From positions 335,862 through 399,861 of the forward strand of contig JACTVC010000015.1 in NCBI GenBank assembly GCA_018417955.1: a stretch of DNA of 64,000 nt. The letters are read 5' to 3'. The translations under genes were made by a program, and so were the position numbers. The notes beneath the pieces were generated by a model. The model saw only the letters and a program-made list of their open reading frames with translations. It did no database searches and was not told where the DNA came from. Below are positions 34,314 to 47,600 of this stretch, piece after piece. This DNA is from Laccaria trichodermophora (Eukaryota; Basidiomycota; Agaricomycetes; Agaricales; Hydnangiaceae). How positions within the stretch are numbered: the stretch's first letter is position 1; each line of letters starts with the position of its first letter.

Positions 34314-36196
34314 ATGCTTTCCGCTGGCGCGCTCATCTGGACCTCCTTTCGCCCCCTTTTGCGACTGTAAGTCGCAGCATACTATCACAGCTAATTCGAC
34401 TGACTCGTTACCCAGTGTGATATGTACCGCCAGCGGCTTTGTCATCACGAAAGCCGACCTTTTTCCTACCGTGGCAGCCAGAGGAACGGGCCAAGTCATC
34501 TTGAATATTGCGTTTCCATGCTTGATGTTTTCGAAGATTGTCCCAGCGTTTACTTCTCAAAACATTCATGCCTTAGGTGTGCCTGCGTCTGAATGATTTG
34601 GCGTTGGCAACGTATTGCACACACGCTCACTTGACGATCGTCTACTAGGCCCGCTCGTTTTGGTCGCCGTAATCTACGAAGCGTTGGGTATGCTTTTGGC
34701 GTGGATAGTTGGGCAGATCTTCTGGGTTCCGCATCAGTTTAGATTTGGCATTTTGGTCGCCGGAGGGTGGGCGAATATTGGAGATATTCGTATGTTTCGT
34801 TCCTTGATGGAGTTCACGGCCTGACGCGTAATTTCTTGCGATTTAGCTACGTCGGTAATTATGAGCATTACTGGAGCTGCCCCGTTCCAGGGAACTACCG
34901 ACCAAACCCTTGCTGTAGCTTACATATCGGCTTTCATCCTTGTCTTTTTGGTGCGGACACCACTCATATTCAGTGGCCGATGTTTATTTCTTTCATAGGT
35001 AACGCTATTCCCACTAGGTGGCCACCATCTCATTGCCATGGATTATGCTGGACCCGATATCGAGCCTGAGGAGGTGCAGCAAGCGATGCGCGTCAAACGG
35101 CGCGGCTGGGTTAATTTCTGGCTACGGATGATACGCAGAGCATCTTTATCTGTTACACGGATGCGCAGCTCTGAGTCAAGCCTGGAAGATGTAACCACAG
35201 ACTCAGTTATTGGGGATGACAAAAAATATTATGAAGAAAAAGACGCTGTCAACCCGGACCATCAGCGTCCGGCTGCCCAGCTACATGTTTCTTTCCACGA
35301 TGATGCCACAACGAATGTGCCAACGGAAGTTGGCATCGTGTCACACATCAGCTCCATTGAACCGACACTTATCGGCGTCGAAACACAACGCAGCCATGTT
35401 ATCGATACCGAGCTCTATCCGTATAACCAATCTATCCTCCCAACAACGTCAGTCACCCCAGTCGACACCGCACTTTCTGAGTCCTTGCCACCACCAAGGA
35501 ATAACAGGCGGATCCGCGTTTCTCGAGGGAGCCGCGTCTTAAAATCGTTCCTAACCCCACCATCAATCTCAATATTCATTTCTTTTCCCATTGGGCTTAT
35601 ACCTAGGCTCAAGGCGTTGTTTGTTGAAGTCCCCGGAACCTATATCCATCCTGGCCCCGATGGTCAACCTCCCCTGGCATTCATCATGGACACCTGTAAT
35701 TTCATTGGCGCCGCGTCTGTTCCCCTCGGTCTGGTATGCTTGGGGTCTGCTCTTGCCCAGCTTAATGTGCCTTTGAATCGTTGGAAACATTTACCAGTGG
35801 GCGCAATAATTTGGTTGGCAATTGGGAAATTGTTATTGATGCCTGTACTGGGCGTCTTGATCTGTCAAGGGCTAGTCAAAATTGGCGTTATCGCTGAGGA
35901 AGACAAGCTTCTTCGATTTGTTTGCATGTGCGGACGATTTAATTGTTTTTTCTATGTCGGCATTAATTTTGTCATCTCAGATTTTTCTCGTGCCTTCCGA
36001 CTGCGACCACTCAGGCAAGTTTGTCGTTGTACTCCTGTTGAGGTGACGTTAGATTGTTTTTTAGGTATTCCTGACGCAAGTATACAGCGGTACAGGAAGC
36101 GCAGAGCACCTTTCTGCGTTTCTCATTCCCCAATATTTCCTGATGTTCATTTCCATGACCGCCCTCACTGCGTACACGATTCAACTTTTATTTTAG
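34314..36196 (+). CDS. auxin efflux carrier-family (PIN-like) transporter
   Basis: Starts 'MLSAGALIWTSFRPLLRLVI'. Five N-terminal helices ('GQVILNIAFPCLMFSKIVPA', 'GPLVLVAVIYEALGMLLAWI', 'FGILVAGGWANIGDI', 'IMSITGAAPFQGTTDQTLAV') precede a long hydrophilic loop and five C-terminal helices ('DTCNFIGAASVPLGLVCLGS'). The protein ends 'FLMFISMTALTAYTIQLLF', with the last codon at 36,196. This is the layout of PF03547 membrane transport proteins, as in fungal PIN-likes/PILS. Exons near 34,314-34,369, 34,413-34,577, 34,649-34,788, 34,846 onward and 35,991-36,024 are joined in phase. One intron (about 36,015-36,064) begins CAG|GCAAGT, a GC-AG intron. Substrate unknown; fungal homologues need not carry auxin. 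Confidence 0.85.
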
Positions 36197-36494
36197 CTTT
36201 CATACATAAGTGCTCTCTTGTCGGATTTCTAGATCTCTAGATGGTGCAAAAAAATTGGATCCGACCCGGCGCAGAATTTCCACTTGAGCTCTGCTATTTT
36301 TATCCGTAGAGGTACGGAAGGTCTTTACTCTTCAACGATTTTCATTGTGCTCTCCAATCCTTTCAAGAAGGGCAGTCCTTATGAAGTTGGAATTCTTCAC
36401 CATCGCTAGGTGTTTTTTTCCATACTCAGAAAAGGATGTGAGGCAGGACGTGTAGTAAAAGATTTCAATGCCCAATTACTCGATTGGGCAAGGT

Positions 36495-38456
36495 CTACAT
36501 TATCTTGAATTTCGCCAACCAACGCCAGTGCGGAGCAATGTGACCCCGAACCTTCCAAGCGTACATAAATGTGTATAACAAACCTCCGACGAACACTGCA
36601 ATAACACTGACGAGACCTGCCCAGCGAAATTCTGAAGGGCGAGCTAGTCCCATAGTCAGAGCGTATTTTGTCATGTCAAATATGTTCTGAAAGCCCGAGA
36701 TCAGCTATGGCGATCGCTAAACGATGTTCGCATACCTGGAGAATATATTGGAACGATGTCAGTCTATTTTTTCGTGGATGCGACTCAAGTGACTCTTGCA
36801 AAATTTGCAATTGAGTGAGATCGAATATCCACAGACCGATCCTAGAAAATGCCATTCCTGCCATATATCAGCAACTAAGTGCCCGTCTTAGGAATAATGT
36901 TTAGGGCACCTCCAAAAAGCAGAAACGCATTCCACGTGGGAGTATGAGTTGCACCGATCGGAGCACCAACGTATAGCGCGACGACTACGGGAATGAGGCA
37001 CACAAATTCGAACCTGGTGCATGAGACAAAAAAATGAAAATCAGATTGCAAAAAGCTGCTTGTCAACTGACCATATCGACCATGAGCCTGTACGGACAAG
37101 TCCCAATTTTGAGGATATAATGGGGAACAACAAAGTCCCAGTCAATCCAGCAACAGTGCAAACCGCACGCTGTCCTGCAATAAATGGGTCAGTGTAATGA
37201 TGCGCGTCTTTGAGGAAGGTGAGCATTGTTCCATCAAAGGAAAGGACCTGGTTTTTTTTAAGTTGTGCCTTTTTCGTCTCCATGAGAATGACAAACTGTA
37301 AGGTAGATGCTTGCGATGGATAATGATGCTACAAAAACTTCAGTCCACATTCGAGAGAAACAGAGTTCCAAAAAAATTCACTATAGAATACTGGTAACTT
37401 CCTGAACTCCTCGAAGTCGCAGATAATGTCCCGAGGGTTGATGGAGTTGAGGAGGCGGTGACGCCATGAAGTGGTTCTTGTATCATTCGGAGCAACCATC
37501 GGCGCTTCATCGTTGTGGGCCTCTGATGTGCGGTCTGACCACAGCTCAGGAAATCGATGATATGTTGCGCCAGTGAGGTACATCTAACCGTTAAAACCAT
37601 CTATCGGTAGAAAGGAGAACAGAAAGCCGGGTACATACCTCTAGAAAGAAACTCGCCCCGGTCATGCAAACGAGAAATGATGCAGCAAACGAATAGCTGA
37701 CTCCCGCAGACAGGGCCGAGACGAACAAAGGTGATAAGAGGTCGCAGAGAAGATCCTGGACATTGCGATTAAGGGTAACTGGCTGAAAGGTCGTCATACT
37801 TACGATACGACGCAGCCAAGCATTCAGCTTAGTCAGACGCTGGGAAGAATCACTGCCAATGGTAGAGGCCCAGTCACGTTCAATACATATTGTCGAGCAG
37901 ACCGTAGAAACTTTCAAAATAGCTCCAGAAACAACTACCCCTACAAAAGCGGCAAGGGGCGGGCCAACCAAGTTGGGAGAACCGTGACCGAGGGGTGTCA
38001 AGAAGAAAGCCATCAGCACGGCGTATATAACGCCCATGCTTAATTTCTGGCCGACAGTCGCACACCGAATGACAAGGAGGCGGTTGTGTTTGTCTATGAC
38101 ATCCCCAACGGACCCGGAGAAGATTATTCCAGAGCCAGTCAAGCAGAAGCCGTAGATTGAAGCCGGGAGTAATGTATTGGGAAATATCCGGACGAGAAAG
38201 AGGTAGACCGCAAAGTTGATACTTCTTTCCCCCCACGCGCTGAAAAATTCAAGTAAAAAAGAACGAAAAAAGGAGGTACGCAGGGAACCTACGAGCAAAG
38301 GCGGAGCAGGGACAACATGATGAGCCCTTTCGTATCAATTTTGTTAGCGTCCGAATCGACTGGCTGTAGTAGGACATCGCCTGCATCAACAGGTAGCCTG
38401 GAGCTCGCGCCAACTTCCAAATGACATTCCTGCGTCAGCGCTTCTGATTGTTGCAT
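36495..38456 (-). CDS. ferroportin-family (SLC40) metal exporter
   Basis: Starts at 38,456 'MQQSEALTQECHLEVGASSR'. After an intron it continues 'CSAWGERSINFAVYLFLVRI', 'GSGIIFSGSVGDVIDKHNRL', a polar middle loop, then 'VLSFDGTMLTFLKDAHHYTD' and 'FLLFGGTALSRIGLWIFDLT', ending 'LAKFKIM' at 36,495. About eight exons. These are landmarks of the ferroportin family (PF06963): the N-terminal domain, 'SFDGTMLTFL' and 'RIGLWIFDLTQLQILQE'. Predicted plasma- or organelle-membrane export of ferrous or other divalent metal. It is convergent with the PIN-like gene, about 300 bases between the stops. Confidence 0.88.
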
Positions 38457-39650
38457 TTGATTGAGGTTTGAATTGGAGTGTAAGTAGAAGTCATTCCATT
38501 GACAAGAAAGAAAAAAAGCTCCGACATGTCAATGTTGTTTGCCCCAGCATTATGTTGTTTGTCGCAGCATTTCCTTTGTCATCTGTCGGAAAAACCCAAG
38601 AAGCCTTATAAGGCAGGTAAGGCAGGTAATCACAGGAACACATGTAATCCAATTATAATCAAGGAGAAATGTACTATAATATATAGGGACAAATTATAAG
38701 GTACCAGACAATTGTAAATGAGTCGAAAATTTGTAGTGAGCTCCTAGCTCAATTGTAATGTGCGCGTTTCTTACTAGTTTTCTTATTACTTTGTATTACG
38801 GAACAGTTGTTATCAGCGGGGATCGAACTCTGAGCCTATTGATTACTTACCTTGTTATGATTTGTTTATTGAGTTGTCTATAGTTTCCACTCGGCTATGG
38901 GGGCATATTTAGATGCAACCTCTAGCTCTCCATAATGAGCGCTGTGGCTGAGAGTTCATACAGAGCACTGTTCTCCCCCCTCGTAAACTTAGCTATAGTT
39001 TCCCCACCCAACATCATATGCACATGCTCTTGCTTGTTATCATTTATGGTGGCCACAAGGGGTTCAAGCACTTGTAAAGCTGATTGAAGAAGGTCAGTAC
39101 ATGCTTGTATTTTTCGAGTTCAAGGGTATATTCTCATTTTGATTACTCACCTTACATGACCATTACATTCCATCCCAGTTGGTAAAAATGAAACACCTGC
39201 TGTCCATAGCAATTCCATCTTTTCTAGTGGTGTTCACACATTAAATTTGAACGTTGTGTCTTCACATATGTTTTGTTGTTGCCTTGTTTGTCTTCATGCA
39301 TGTCGTTTCAATTTATTGTATGTAGCAGAATGAAATCTAATACATTTTGTTAATAAAAAAACTTGTGTAACAGAAACAACAGAATTCAGTGTCACAGTTC
39401 TGTTGAAATATAAGATGGTACATGAAGTGTACTTATTCGCCGGCCCTTCGTGGTTTTCCTTTGTTGTTGTATACATACATCAGACATGTGTATACCTCAT
39501 TCCAGCTGTCACAGATGTCAACGTGTTAGGTTTCAATGTGAAGTCTTTGTGTATGTGTAATTGTCTTCTCGGGTGTCATTCCAGTTCGTCGTAGGTAGTA
39601 AAAGGAAATATAGTAGTTTTGTTAGCTAAAAGCTTGTGTAGAAGAGAATA
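38457..39650. other. repeat-like, gene-poor DNA
   Basis: AT-rich and without a convincing gene. It contains a tRNA-promoter-like relic on the minus strand at 38,820-38,910. Confidence 0.5.
38820..38910 (-). repeat. tRNA-derived SINE-like fragment
   Basis: On the minus strand a good A box (TAGCCGAGTGG) is followed about 65 bases later by a B box (AGTTCGATCCC). The acceptor and T stems do not pair, so this is not a working tRNA; it fits the head of a tRNA-derived SINE. Confidence 0.4.
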
Positions 39651-39654
39651 TGAT

Positions 39655-39848
39655 ACTCACGTTGCGTGAAACTGGCAACACGTCAACAATGCGCTAGAAA
39701 ACAATTGCAGGCGTTAGTATTGTGCAGCATGAGCGAAGCGACATAAGTACTCACTTTGCGTCGACTTTCCCAGTCCTTAGGAGCCTGTCCCAGCTCGTAA
39801 ATGCGAAGCGCCACCTCTCCGTAGCATGTCCATCCATTCCCAACACTC
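39655..39848 (-). pseudogene. two-exon gene remnant, unknown product
   Basis: Minus-strand exons 39,848-39,755 ('GNGWTCYGEVALRIYELGQA', 'PKDWESRRK') and 39,693-39,661 ('RIVDVLPVSRN') are joined in phase by a clean GTGAGT..CTAG intron and followed by another GTGAGT donor. Nothing continues on either side. It looks like part of a real gene cut off by the surrounding repeats. Not recognised. Confidence 0.35.
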
Positions 39849-40239
39849 CTGTGCCTATCCGACAGTGTTTACGCGCGTTCAGCGCAGCGCGTGCACTTTG
39901 ATTACAAGACAAACATTGATCTTATCACGCAACGTGATCATTATAACGTGACTACAATAGCTCCCGCCAGCCTTGTAATCCATTTCTATAACGCAGCGCG
40001 GCAAGCCGCATGGCCCGCTACGGTTCATCTTGGACCCCATCGTACATTACTTAAAACCATCTCCGTCATTTCATTGGCTAAGCATTCCCCAACTCATTCG
40101 CATTTTTTTGTACAGACTATGTAGATAATTTTACACCACATATTCTTGTCATTCTAGGAAATCAATTGAGTTTGCTCGCTGAAATTACAATTAATCATCA
40201 CGTTTATAGTATTTATTGTTCGTTATTGTTCGAATTATA

Positions 40240-40641
40240 CAGTCATCCACCTGCTAATGATACGCCGAAACTGAGAAATTGTATCCAATAATTTGAAGCA
40301 CAACATTCAGCTATAAAAACTACATAGATATTTGAGATAAATTACATTCTATAGCCCTACCAAATTTCAGAATGCTTGAACCACATATCAGGAAGAAAAA
40401 TCAAAATTATGGGTGTATCATTTGGTGGTGTGACCATATTGCAGCAATTTCCAAAAATAGTCTCTTTTGAAAACTTCACAGCAGCACCAATACTACTTCA
40501 ATTGTTCCCAAATTTTGTGCTACAGTAGATGTGAACTTTTGGTGCACATTACAATTTATTTCACAAAAATTGATGTGGTATTGAGTGAGATATTAGTTGG
40601 TCAAAAATGTATCAAATGATGGTGGTGTATCATGATGGCTG
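40240..40641. mobile_element. pogo/Tc1-like MITE, copy 1
   Basis: The left end is CAGTCATCCACCTGCTAATG after a TA. The body aligns along its length with the reverse complement of the copy at 52,344-52,754. The right end is worn (a gap before CTG-TA). No transposase. Confidence 0.75.
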
Positions 40642-41090
40642 TAGCAGCCAAACTAATATTTCCCAGCTTCAGAATATATATCTGACTTATTGCAGCTTTT
40701 TAATTGCACAGACAGATATTGATCTGTAATTGCATGTGATTGGAACAAGTCACTCAGCACTCAGGCTCTATCTGCTCTCGGTTTATAAATGAATAGAATT
40801 GGTTTGCACATGGTAACATTGTCCTACTAGTACAAATTGTAGCACCCAAAATTATATTTTCCAGTTTCAGAATATATATCTGGCTTTTTAATTGCGCAGA
40901 CAGAGATTGATCTGTAATTGCATGTGATCGGAACAATCACTCAGTACTCACATGCTATCTGCTCTCAGTTTATAAATGAATGAAATTAGTTTGCATAGGG
41001 TAACACTGTAACACCAAAAATGATTATTTCCAGTTTCAGAATATATCTGAGTTGTCAAAGCCTTTTAATCATGCAACCACTATTGCACAT
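40636..41090. repeat. AT-rich tandem repeat, two full units and a partial
   Basis: Units starting near 40,640, 40,836 and 41,008 share 'CCAG(C/T)TTCAGAATATATCTG', 'TTTTTAATTGC', 'ATTGATCTGTAATTGCATGT' and 'TTTATAAATGAAT'. The period is about 170-195 bases. The array starts at the right end of MITE copy 1. Confidence 0.75.
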
Positions 41091-41232
41091 GATCTGTTCA
41101 CACTTGGTGTAAGTGTTCTTGTCATTGCTTGGGCTGAATGGGATGTCCATATTGTTGAAAGTTCGAGTCCACAATACAGCAAAGTTACTACCAGTTTATG
41201 TGTCCTATGTATGTAATGAAATTGTCCCTTTG

Positions 41233-41600
41233 TGTAACGGTGTGCTAGTATAAGCTACTCTTGCGTGACCTAGGATCATCGTATTTACTTCTGTTTACTT
41301 CTCACTATATAGTGTCGCTTACAAAATAAATAACACACTTTGCAACCACATCATATATTACATGTGGACGGAGTCACCCCTTTTCTGTACGGCTAGGCAG
41401 CCTTATGCCTCCCCTCCGGGATACAAGAGTCCTGCGCCGGGTGACCGCGCCCCAGTTCCTGGGTCACAGGATAAACTACACGTGGTACCGCTTTGCGGCA
41501 CCACGTTACGAACTCTTTCACGCGTACCACGAATATTCTCCGCCGCCATCTCGCACTCGCGCCTTCGTCAAGAAGTCCCGAATCGCCCTACGGTTTCACA
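41233..41600 (+). repeat. left LTR
   Basis: 368 bp, TGT..ACA. It contains the palindrome CACTATATAGTG near 41,303-41,314, a likely TATA region, and the ATG of the giant frame at 41,362. Confidence 0.93.
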
Positions 41601-44600
41601 ATGGTGGGGGCACCGCGGACTTCATCAAGATGAAGTCCCAGAGTGCAAAGACTCGGAGAAACTACATAAGGCAAGTCTGATTGACAGATCCTGTCAACTC
41701 ATGACACCTTCCAGAATTCCCAACTCCCAAGTAAACCTAAACCCTAACACAGGCGAGAAAACCGTTGTCCACGCCTCGCATGATGCTCCCACATCCTCGT
41801 TAGCGCGAATATCCGCTGCTTTCGAGGGCAACAACTCTGCCTCTCCCTTCCCCACATTAGCGTGGATACCCGCTGCGTTCGAGGAACATGACTCGGTTAC
41901 GACAGACAACGGCTCACAGCCTCCAAAAACCCTAACGACACCAAAGAAGCAACCTCTCCCACCCGACACGAGCTATGCCCACTGCAGTTGTGCGAGGAAC
42001 TGCCCTCGCCAGGTCCTTGAAAGCCAAACGATCGTACCCCTAGAGAAATTTCCATTCCGTCAATGCCCTATCGACTACACAAACCCTCGATCGTGCAAAG
42101 ACACCAACCCAGTCAGCCAATCCACTCTGGAGACCTCGTTAGCGCGAATAATCGCTGCTTCTGAGGGCAATGATTCAGCTATGACAGACGACGCCTCTTC
42201 ACTTCCCCTATCCATGTTAGCACGTACATCTGTAGCTTTCGAAGATAACACCTTAGCCATGACAGACGTCGACCCTACACCGTCTCTACCCACGTTAGCG
42301 CGTACATCCGCTGCTTCCGAGGGTAACCACCCAAATCCGATGGATGACCTCTTCGTGCCTCTTACATCCAACATTTTGGAGGGTGATGAAGTAGCTATGA
42401 GGAACTATGACTCGGTGCCTCCCATGCTCGCCACAGCATTCTTATCGACGGCTGTATCACTGGAGGAATTCCCTTCCCGTCATCGCCCTAATCACCAATT
42501 GCCACCATTTAAACCAGGCGTCTGCGGGCAGATCACTTCGTTGTCCTATTCGACGAAATGGACAATCTACCCTTCCGATGGCGACCGCCATAAGATCGAA
42601 TTCCGCAATACCAACCGTTCTACTAGTCACGAAATCGTAGCGTCAATAAGGTCTAGGGAAAGGGGGAAGGGAATGTCGATGACAGAAGAGCCTGGTATTG
42701 AAGTCGATTCTCCCTCTTGTAGTAACCCCATACTCTCGAAAGCGCGAACACCCGCTGCTTTCAAGAGCAATAGTTTGACTACGATGGACAACGACTATAC
42801 TCTTTCCATACCCATGTTAGCGCATATGCCCGCTGCTTTCGGGGATAACGACCACCCCATACCCTCCATACCTGCGATAGCGCGACTACCCATTGCTTTC
42901 GAGAGTAATCTCTCTGTTACAATGGATGACAACTTTACGGCTTCCTGCCCCGTGATAGCGCGATTGCTCGCTGCTCTCGAGAGCGACAATCTGACTAGGA
43001 TAAATGACGGCTCTTCAACCTCCATATCTACAATAACACGAACATTCGCCATTTCCGAGGGTAACGATGTGGCTACGACAGACCGTGGTTCCAGCTCTTC
43101 TGTAACCATGGCGTCATCAGAGCGACTGGAGAGTAGTCCTCCAAATTCTCTGGAACTATCAAGCATGGAAGACATCACTAATGGATGCTCAATGAATCCG
43201 GCTCTCCCCATCAACTCAAGCTCCGCCCGTTGCGATTACTGGTCCTGCTGCCGCCTGCAAAGCCCTGTTAACAAGAATTTACCCGTGCTGGCGACCCAAG
43301 TAATGGTGGCGTCGAAGGAATTTCCACCCTGTCAACGCCCTCATCACCAATCGCCTCCTGTTAAACCTGGCGGCCACCAAACCAGTGTGATTACCCTCTT
43401 GGATCAAGCCGCCTCTAAAAGGGCGAACTCATTACCTGTGCTCATAGAGAAAGGTGCGAACAAAGTGTTCGCCACTCGTAAGGGCGCAGACAACCTGAGC
43501 AACAGCGTCAGTGTCTCATACTATCCAGCTAATCATGATTTCGTGATGCTGTCAATGCCTAGAAGAGAAAAGAGAAAGGGAGCAGCAATGAAAGAGGAAC
43601 ATGTTTCTGATGCCGCTTACCTCTGGGACAATAGTCCTTCATCTCCATCTGACCATACACTTTTGGAATGGCGCTCGCTGTTCAAGCTCGGTCAGGCAGA
43701 TCTATCCTCGAATTCCGCAGCTGTCCAATACGTGAATATGTTGTCTGTGCTCAGTAAAGACACGACTAAGATTCTCGCTATTCTGGAGAGCGCGAACAAC
43801 TCTAAAATGATTGCTCCCCGCAAGATGACGCGAAGGCCCTGGTCCACCAATGTGAACCTACTCATTATCCTCCATGCAGCATCCCAATTTAAGATTAGGT
43901 TCAACAAAAATCAGTCGTCTTTACGGAGCCGAACTGATAAAAAGGACGAGCTGGAAATAACGTCGGTAGAACACAAGAGCACAACTGAATCTCATGCGGC
44001 TCCACAGGATTCTAAACTCACTTCCCCTTTCAATAACAATTCTATGTGCATATCCCAGCCCGAGTCGACGAGTTCCCACGTCCTAGACGATATGGGAATG
44101 TGCCCGAACCCCGTCGCTCCGCTAAGCATGAATTACTTACCTGTCCTCGGCAAGGGTGCAATTAATCTACTTGCTGCTTTCACTAGCGCAGTCAATCATA
44201 GTCCCAAACCGACCACCTCGAGTAAGATGAATCAAAGGTCTTCGGCTATGGGCGCGACGCAGCTCGCTGCCTTGAGACGAAGTCCATGGAGACTAACGTT
44301 AGACCTTGCTCGAACAACCATGAAGAACGATAACAATCAGAAGAAGTTCACGGAATTGAGATTCAAGGGGGATGAAAACCAGATGCTCCCCTTTTGTCAG
44401 ACCAGAGCGAGAAATGAGCCTTACAACACTCGACGAAAGCATGAGAGTTCATTCAAGTTTAGTGCGGTCCTCGAGGACAATGAGGAGGTCAAGGATCTAT
44501 TCGACTTGGCGAATCCTACTACCGCTCCAGTGAAACACTCTCCTGGACTCTTTGGCTCCACCATGAATGATAATGTTCTGTTTTCATCAAGCTTGTTGAA

Positions 44601-47600
44601 CGAATCACTCCTAAATCAAATGAAAGACGAATGTGATCGGTCAAGAAATACTATTGAGTTAGTATACGTAGCTTTGGAGGTACACTGTTGGGAACACTTG
44701 GACGTAACTAAACGAAATTCAGCCAGCCAAGACATCAGTTTGGAGATCCTAGCCAGATGTATCAACCTGATCTTCTCTTATGAAGTCGAACATAACCAAC
44801 TGCTAGAACCTTCCCAAGTAGTTGCGACCATTCATGTAGTCCTACGAGCCCTAGAAGAATTCGTTCCGGATCATCAGATTACCTCTTCGCAGTCGCTGAC
44901 TACTCAAACAAGTCGAGCCAGAACTCCCCCACTCAACCTAGTGTTACGAAATTATCCGGCTAAGACCTCCAAACGCTTAGTACAGGAAACCAACACACTT
45001 TCATGGATGCATGAAGTGAATTCCGATCAGAGGACCACCGGCTTCCACGAACCGACAAGAGTACTATGGCTATTCATCCCTGGTAGCAGAACTATTAGGA
45101 GACAAGTTGGGAAGCTCTTCGCCAAACTGGAGTACTCCGATGAAATACTGAAGGACTTGCAAATCCTGAGAAAGCTTACTACTCACCAACCATGCCGAAC
45201 ACAGAATTCGAACAAGGGAGCCGAATTAGACACTACTAGAAAATCGCCAACCCGCTCCGCGAAACTGAATTTTACACGAAGTTTTACTTTGAGTAAAGGA
45301 CAAGGCGTCAGGAGGGCTCCAACACAGTGGCCGGAAGTAACGATGGCAAAAGAATCTGTCGTGAGGAGGCTTCCGGTGTGGACGGCAACCTCGAATGACA
45401 GCTCGAGGACGGTAGCTCCTCGTGACAATGATAATGAGCTCAGGGTGCCTGCTGCGTACAGAACGCGCATATCAAGCCCTAAGACATGCAGTCGCTCTTA
45501 TCAGTTTGAAAGTGATCTATCGCGCATCCTACTTGCTGCGAAGATAGTCCCAAGGGTAACAAAAGAAGCGAACCTTATTCGTGAAACCAAAACCAATACT
45601 AGAGCTTGGCGAGCTGGGGGGATAAAAGCTAGGAACCTTAAATCTAGTCTCAATCGGCCGTTCGAAGATAGCTTCTTACACGATAACCCCAAGTGTTCCC
45701 CTCGAAATCACCCTCGTTTTCGGAGTACTCTTCCGAAGGCTCCTAATGCACCGTTAAATTGGGGCCCCAAGGAGGTAGAAGTAGTCGATACCCCATGCTC
45801 AGAGAAGTGGGCGGAGGCGGAGCCCTATATTCCTGTTTATGAAGAAGACGAGGTAGCGAAAACGTCTGCCCCTCTTTCGTCGAGAGAGGACTTTGAAACT
45901 GCATGGGATCGAAACGTCCTCAGTTACCCTACCAGATACGGCAGAAAGTTAATAGGAGGGTCCATGGGGCGCGAGTTATCCGCAGCCTCGGTCCAGAATA
46001 TCCATAGAGAATTTGTAATTCAGATCATACCTGCCAAGATGCGAACCGTCGACTACGAGAAGGCAGTAAGCTCTACAAAGCCGAATAAAATTAGCAAAAA
46101 GGAATACGTAAGAGATAGAGCCTTGGACGACTCCTTTGATCAACCCTATCCCTTGCAAAACGTGGCGGTTCGCGTGACTTTCAATGGTATAGGCAAAAGG
46201 ATAGTAAAAAAAACTGTTGTAACCCATACTATTCCATCCCATCGATGCGTAAGAGCGGTCAAGGTTATCAGATTCCTGCATGCCATCATTGTAATGGACG
46301 ACGACTCACCCCTAGACGAAGAAATTCTCGACAACATAATTCAAGGTTTAGCGGCCATGAAGAATCTAATGGCGGCTACTCCTAAGTATGACGTCGGCTT
46401 TGAAAGCGAACATAACGAATCTCGAGAACCTAAGACGTCGGTGGGTTCAAGAGATCTGTTAAGTGATGACAAGAGTGGGACAATAGATCTTGAACCCAGA
46501 ACTCCTGAGGAGTATCGAGAAGGGTTATCGGAGAGGTTACGCAGCAATGCTACAACTTTCGGAGTTAGCCGTCACATAGGGTACATAGACGCGCGAGTCC
46601 TCATACTGCTGCTCCTCAACGCCCAACCAATCCCTGAACCAAAATGCGGTGCCTCACTCGCAAGAGAAGAAATCATAGATCGACAGCGTGGGACTTGGAT
46701 TGGAAGAGGAGTAATCAGACCATCCACCCACTCCGAGTCAGGGAAATGCTTAGAGCCTAGCACAAAACCTGTGCTCGATGAACTCTCTATGTCTCGACAG
46801 TCGGAGATCACGCAGGTGTTATTGAGGGCACGGACAGCGCCACCTTCCTTGGACCATTCAGCTGACACTCAGTTGGCTTTGCGTTACCCGTCAAGACTAC
46901 AAGTTCTGACCCCGTTTCTATTGCTCGTCGCATTCGGATTTCGCAAAAACCGGCTTGAAATCAAATCATTAAATGAACGGGGGGCTACTCTGGATGAGGA
47001 TTCTGTCCGACTAATCACCTACTGGAGCAGAACGGCGTTGAGATCGACTGAATGCAATTACGACGCCATAGGTCATGAAACCCTTGCCATGAAAAGGAAT
47101 CTCGTGGAATACGCTGCCCTACTAGTCGGGGCGCGAGCTCACGAACACGCCAATCGTCGAGAGGCAGCGTGGGGGGCAGTGATTACCGCTCACCCAGACC
47201 TCAGGATTGTACGCCGAGCAAGTCGGGTCTGCTCTATTGATAATCCTCTATCATGGCTAATACGAAGCAACTATCAAATAGCAACGTGGAGAGTGGTGCC
47301 TAGGATTGTACGCCAAGCAGAACAAAAAGAAGTCGCCGTACCAACTAACCCCGCTGCCCTAGCTGCAAATAGGGCGCGAGTTCACGGGAGCCCCAGACGT
47401 CAAATTGAAGTACGGGGGGCAACACCTGTCATTCACCACAATGTTAGGCCTGTACGTCGAGCTGTGGCGGGACGAGAGGCTGTATACCGAAGCATTGCTC
47501 AAGGATTAGATGATTTAAAGCTTGTCGAAACAACGGTCGAAGCTCATACTCACCTCAATCCTGAGACTACACCTGACACAAGATGTCCAACCGCACAGGC

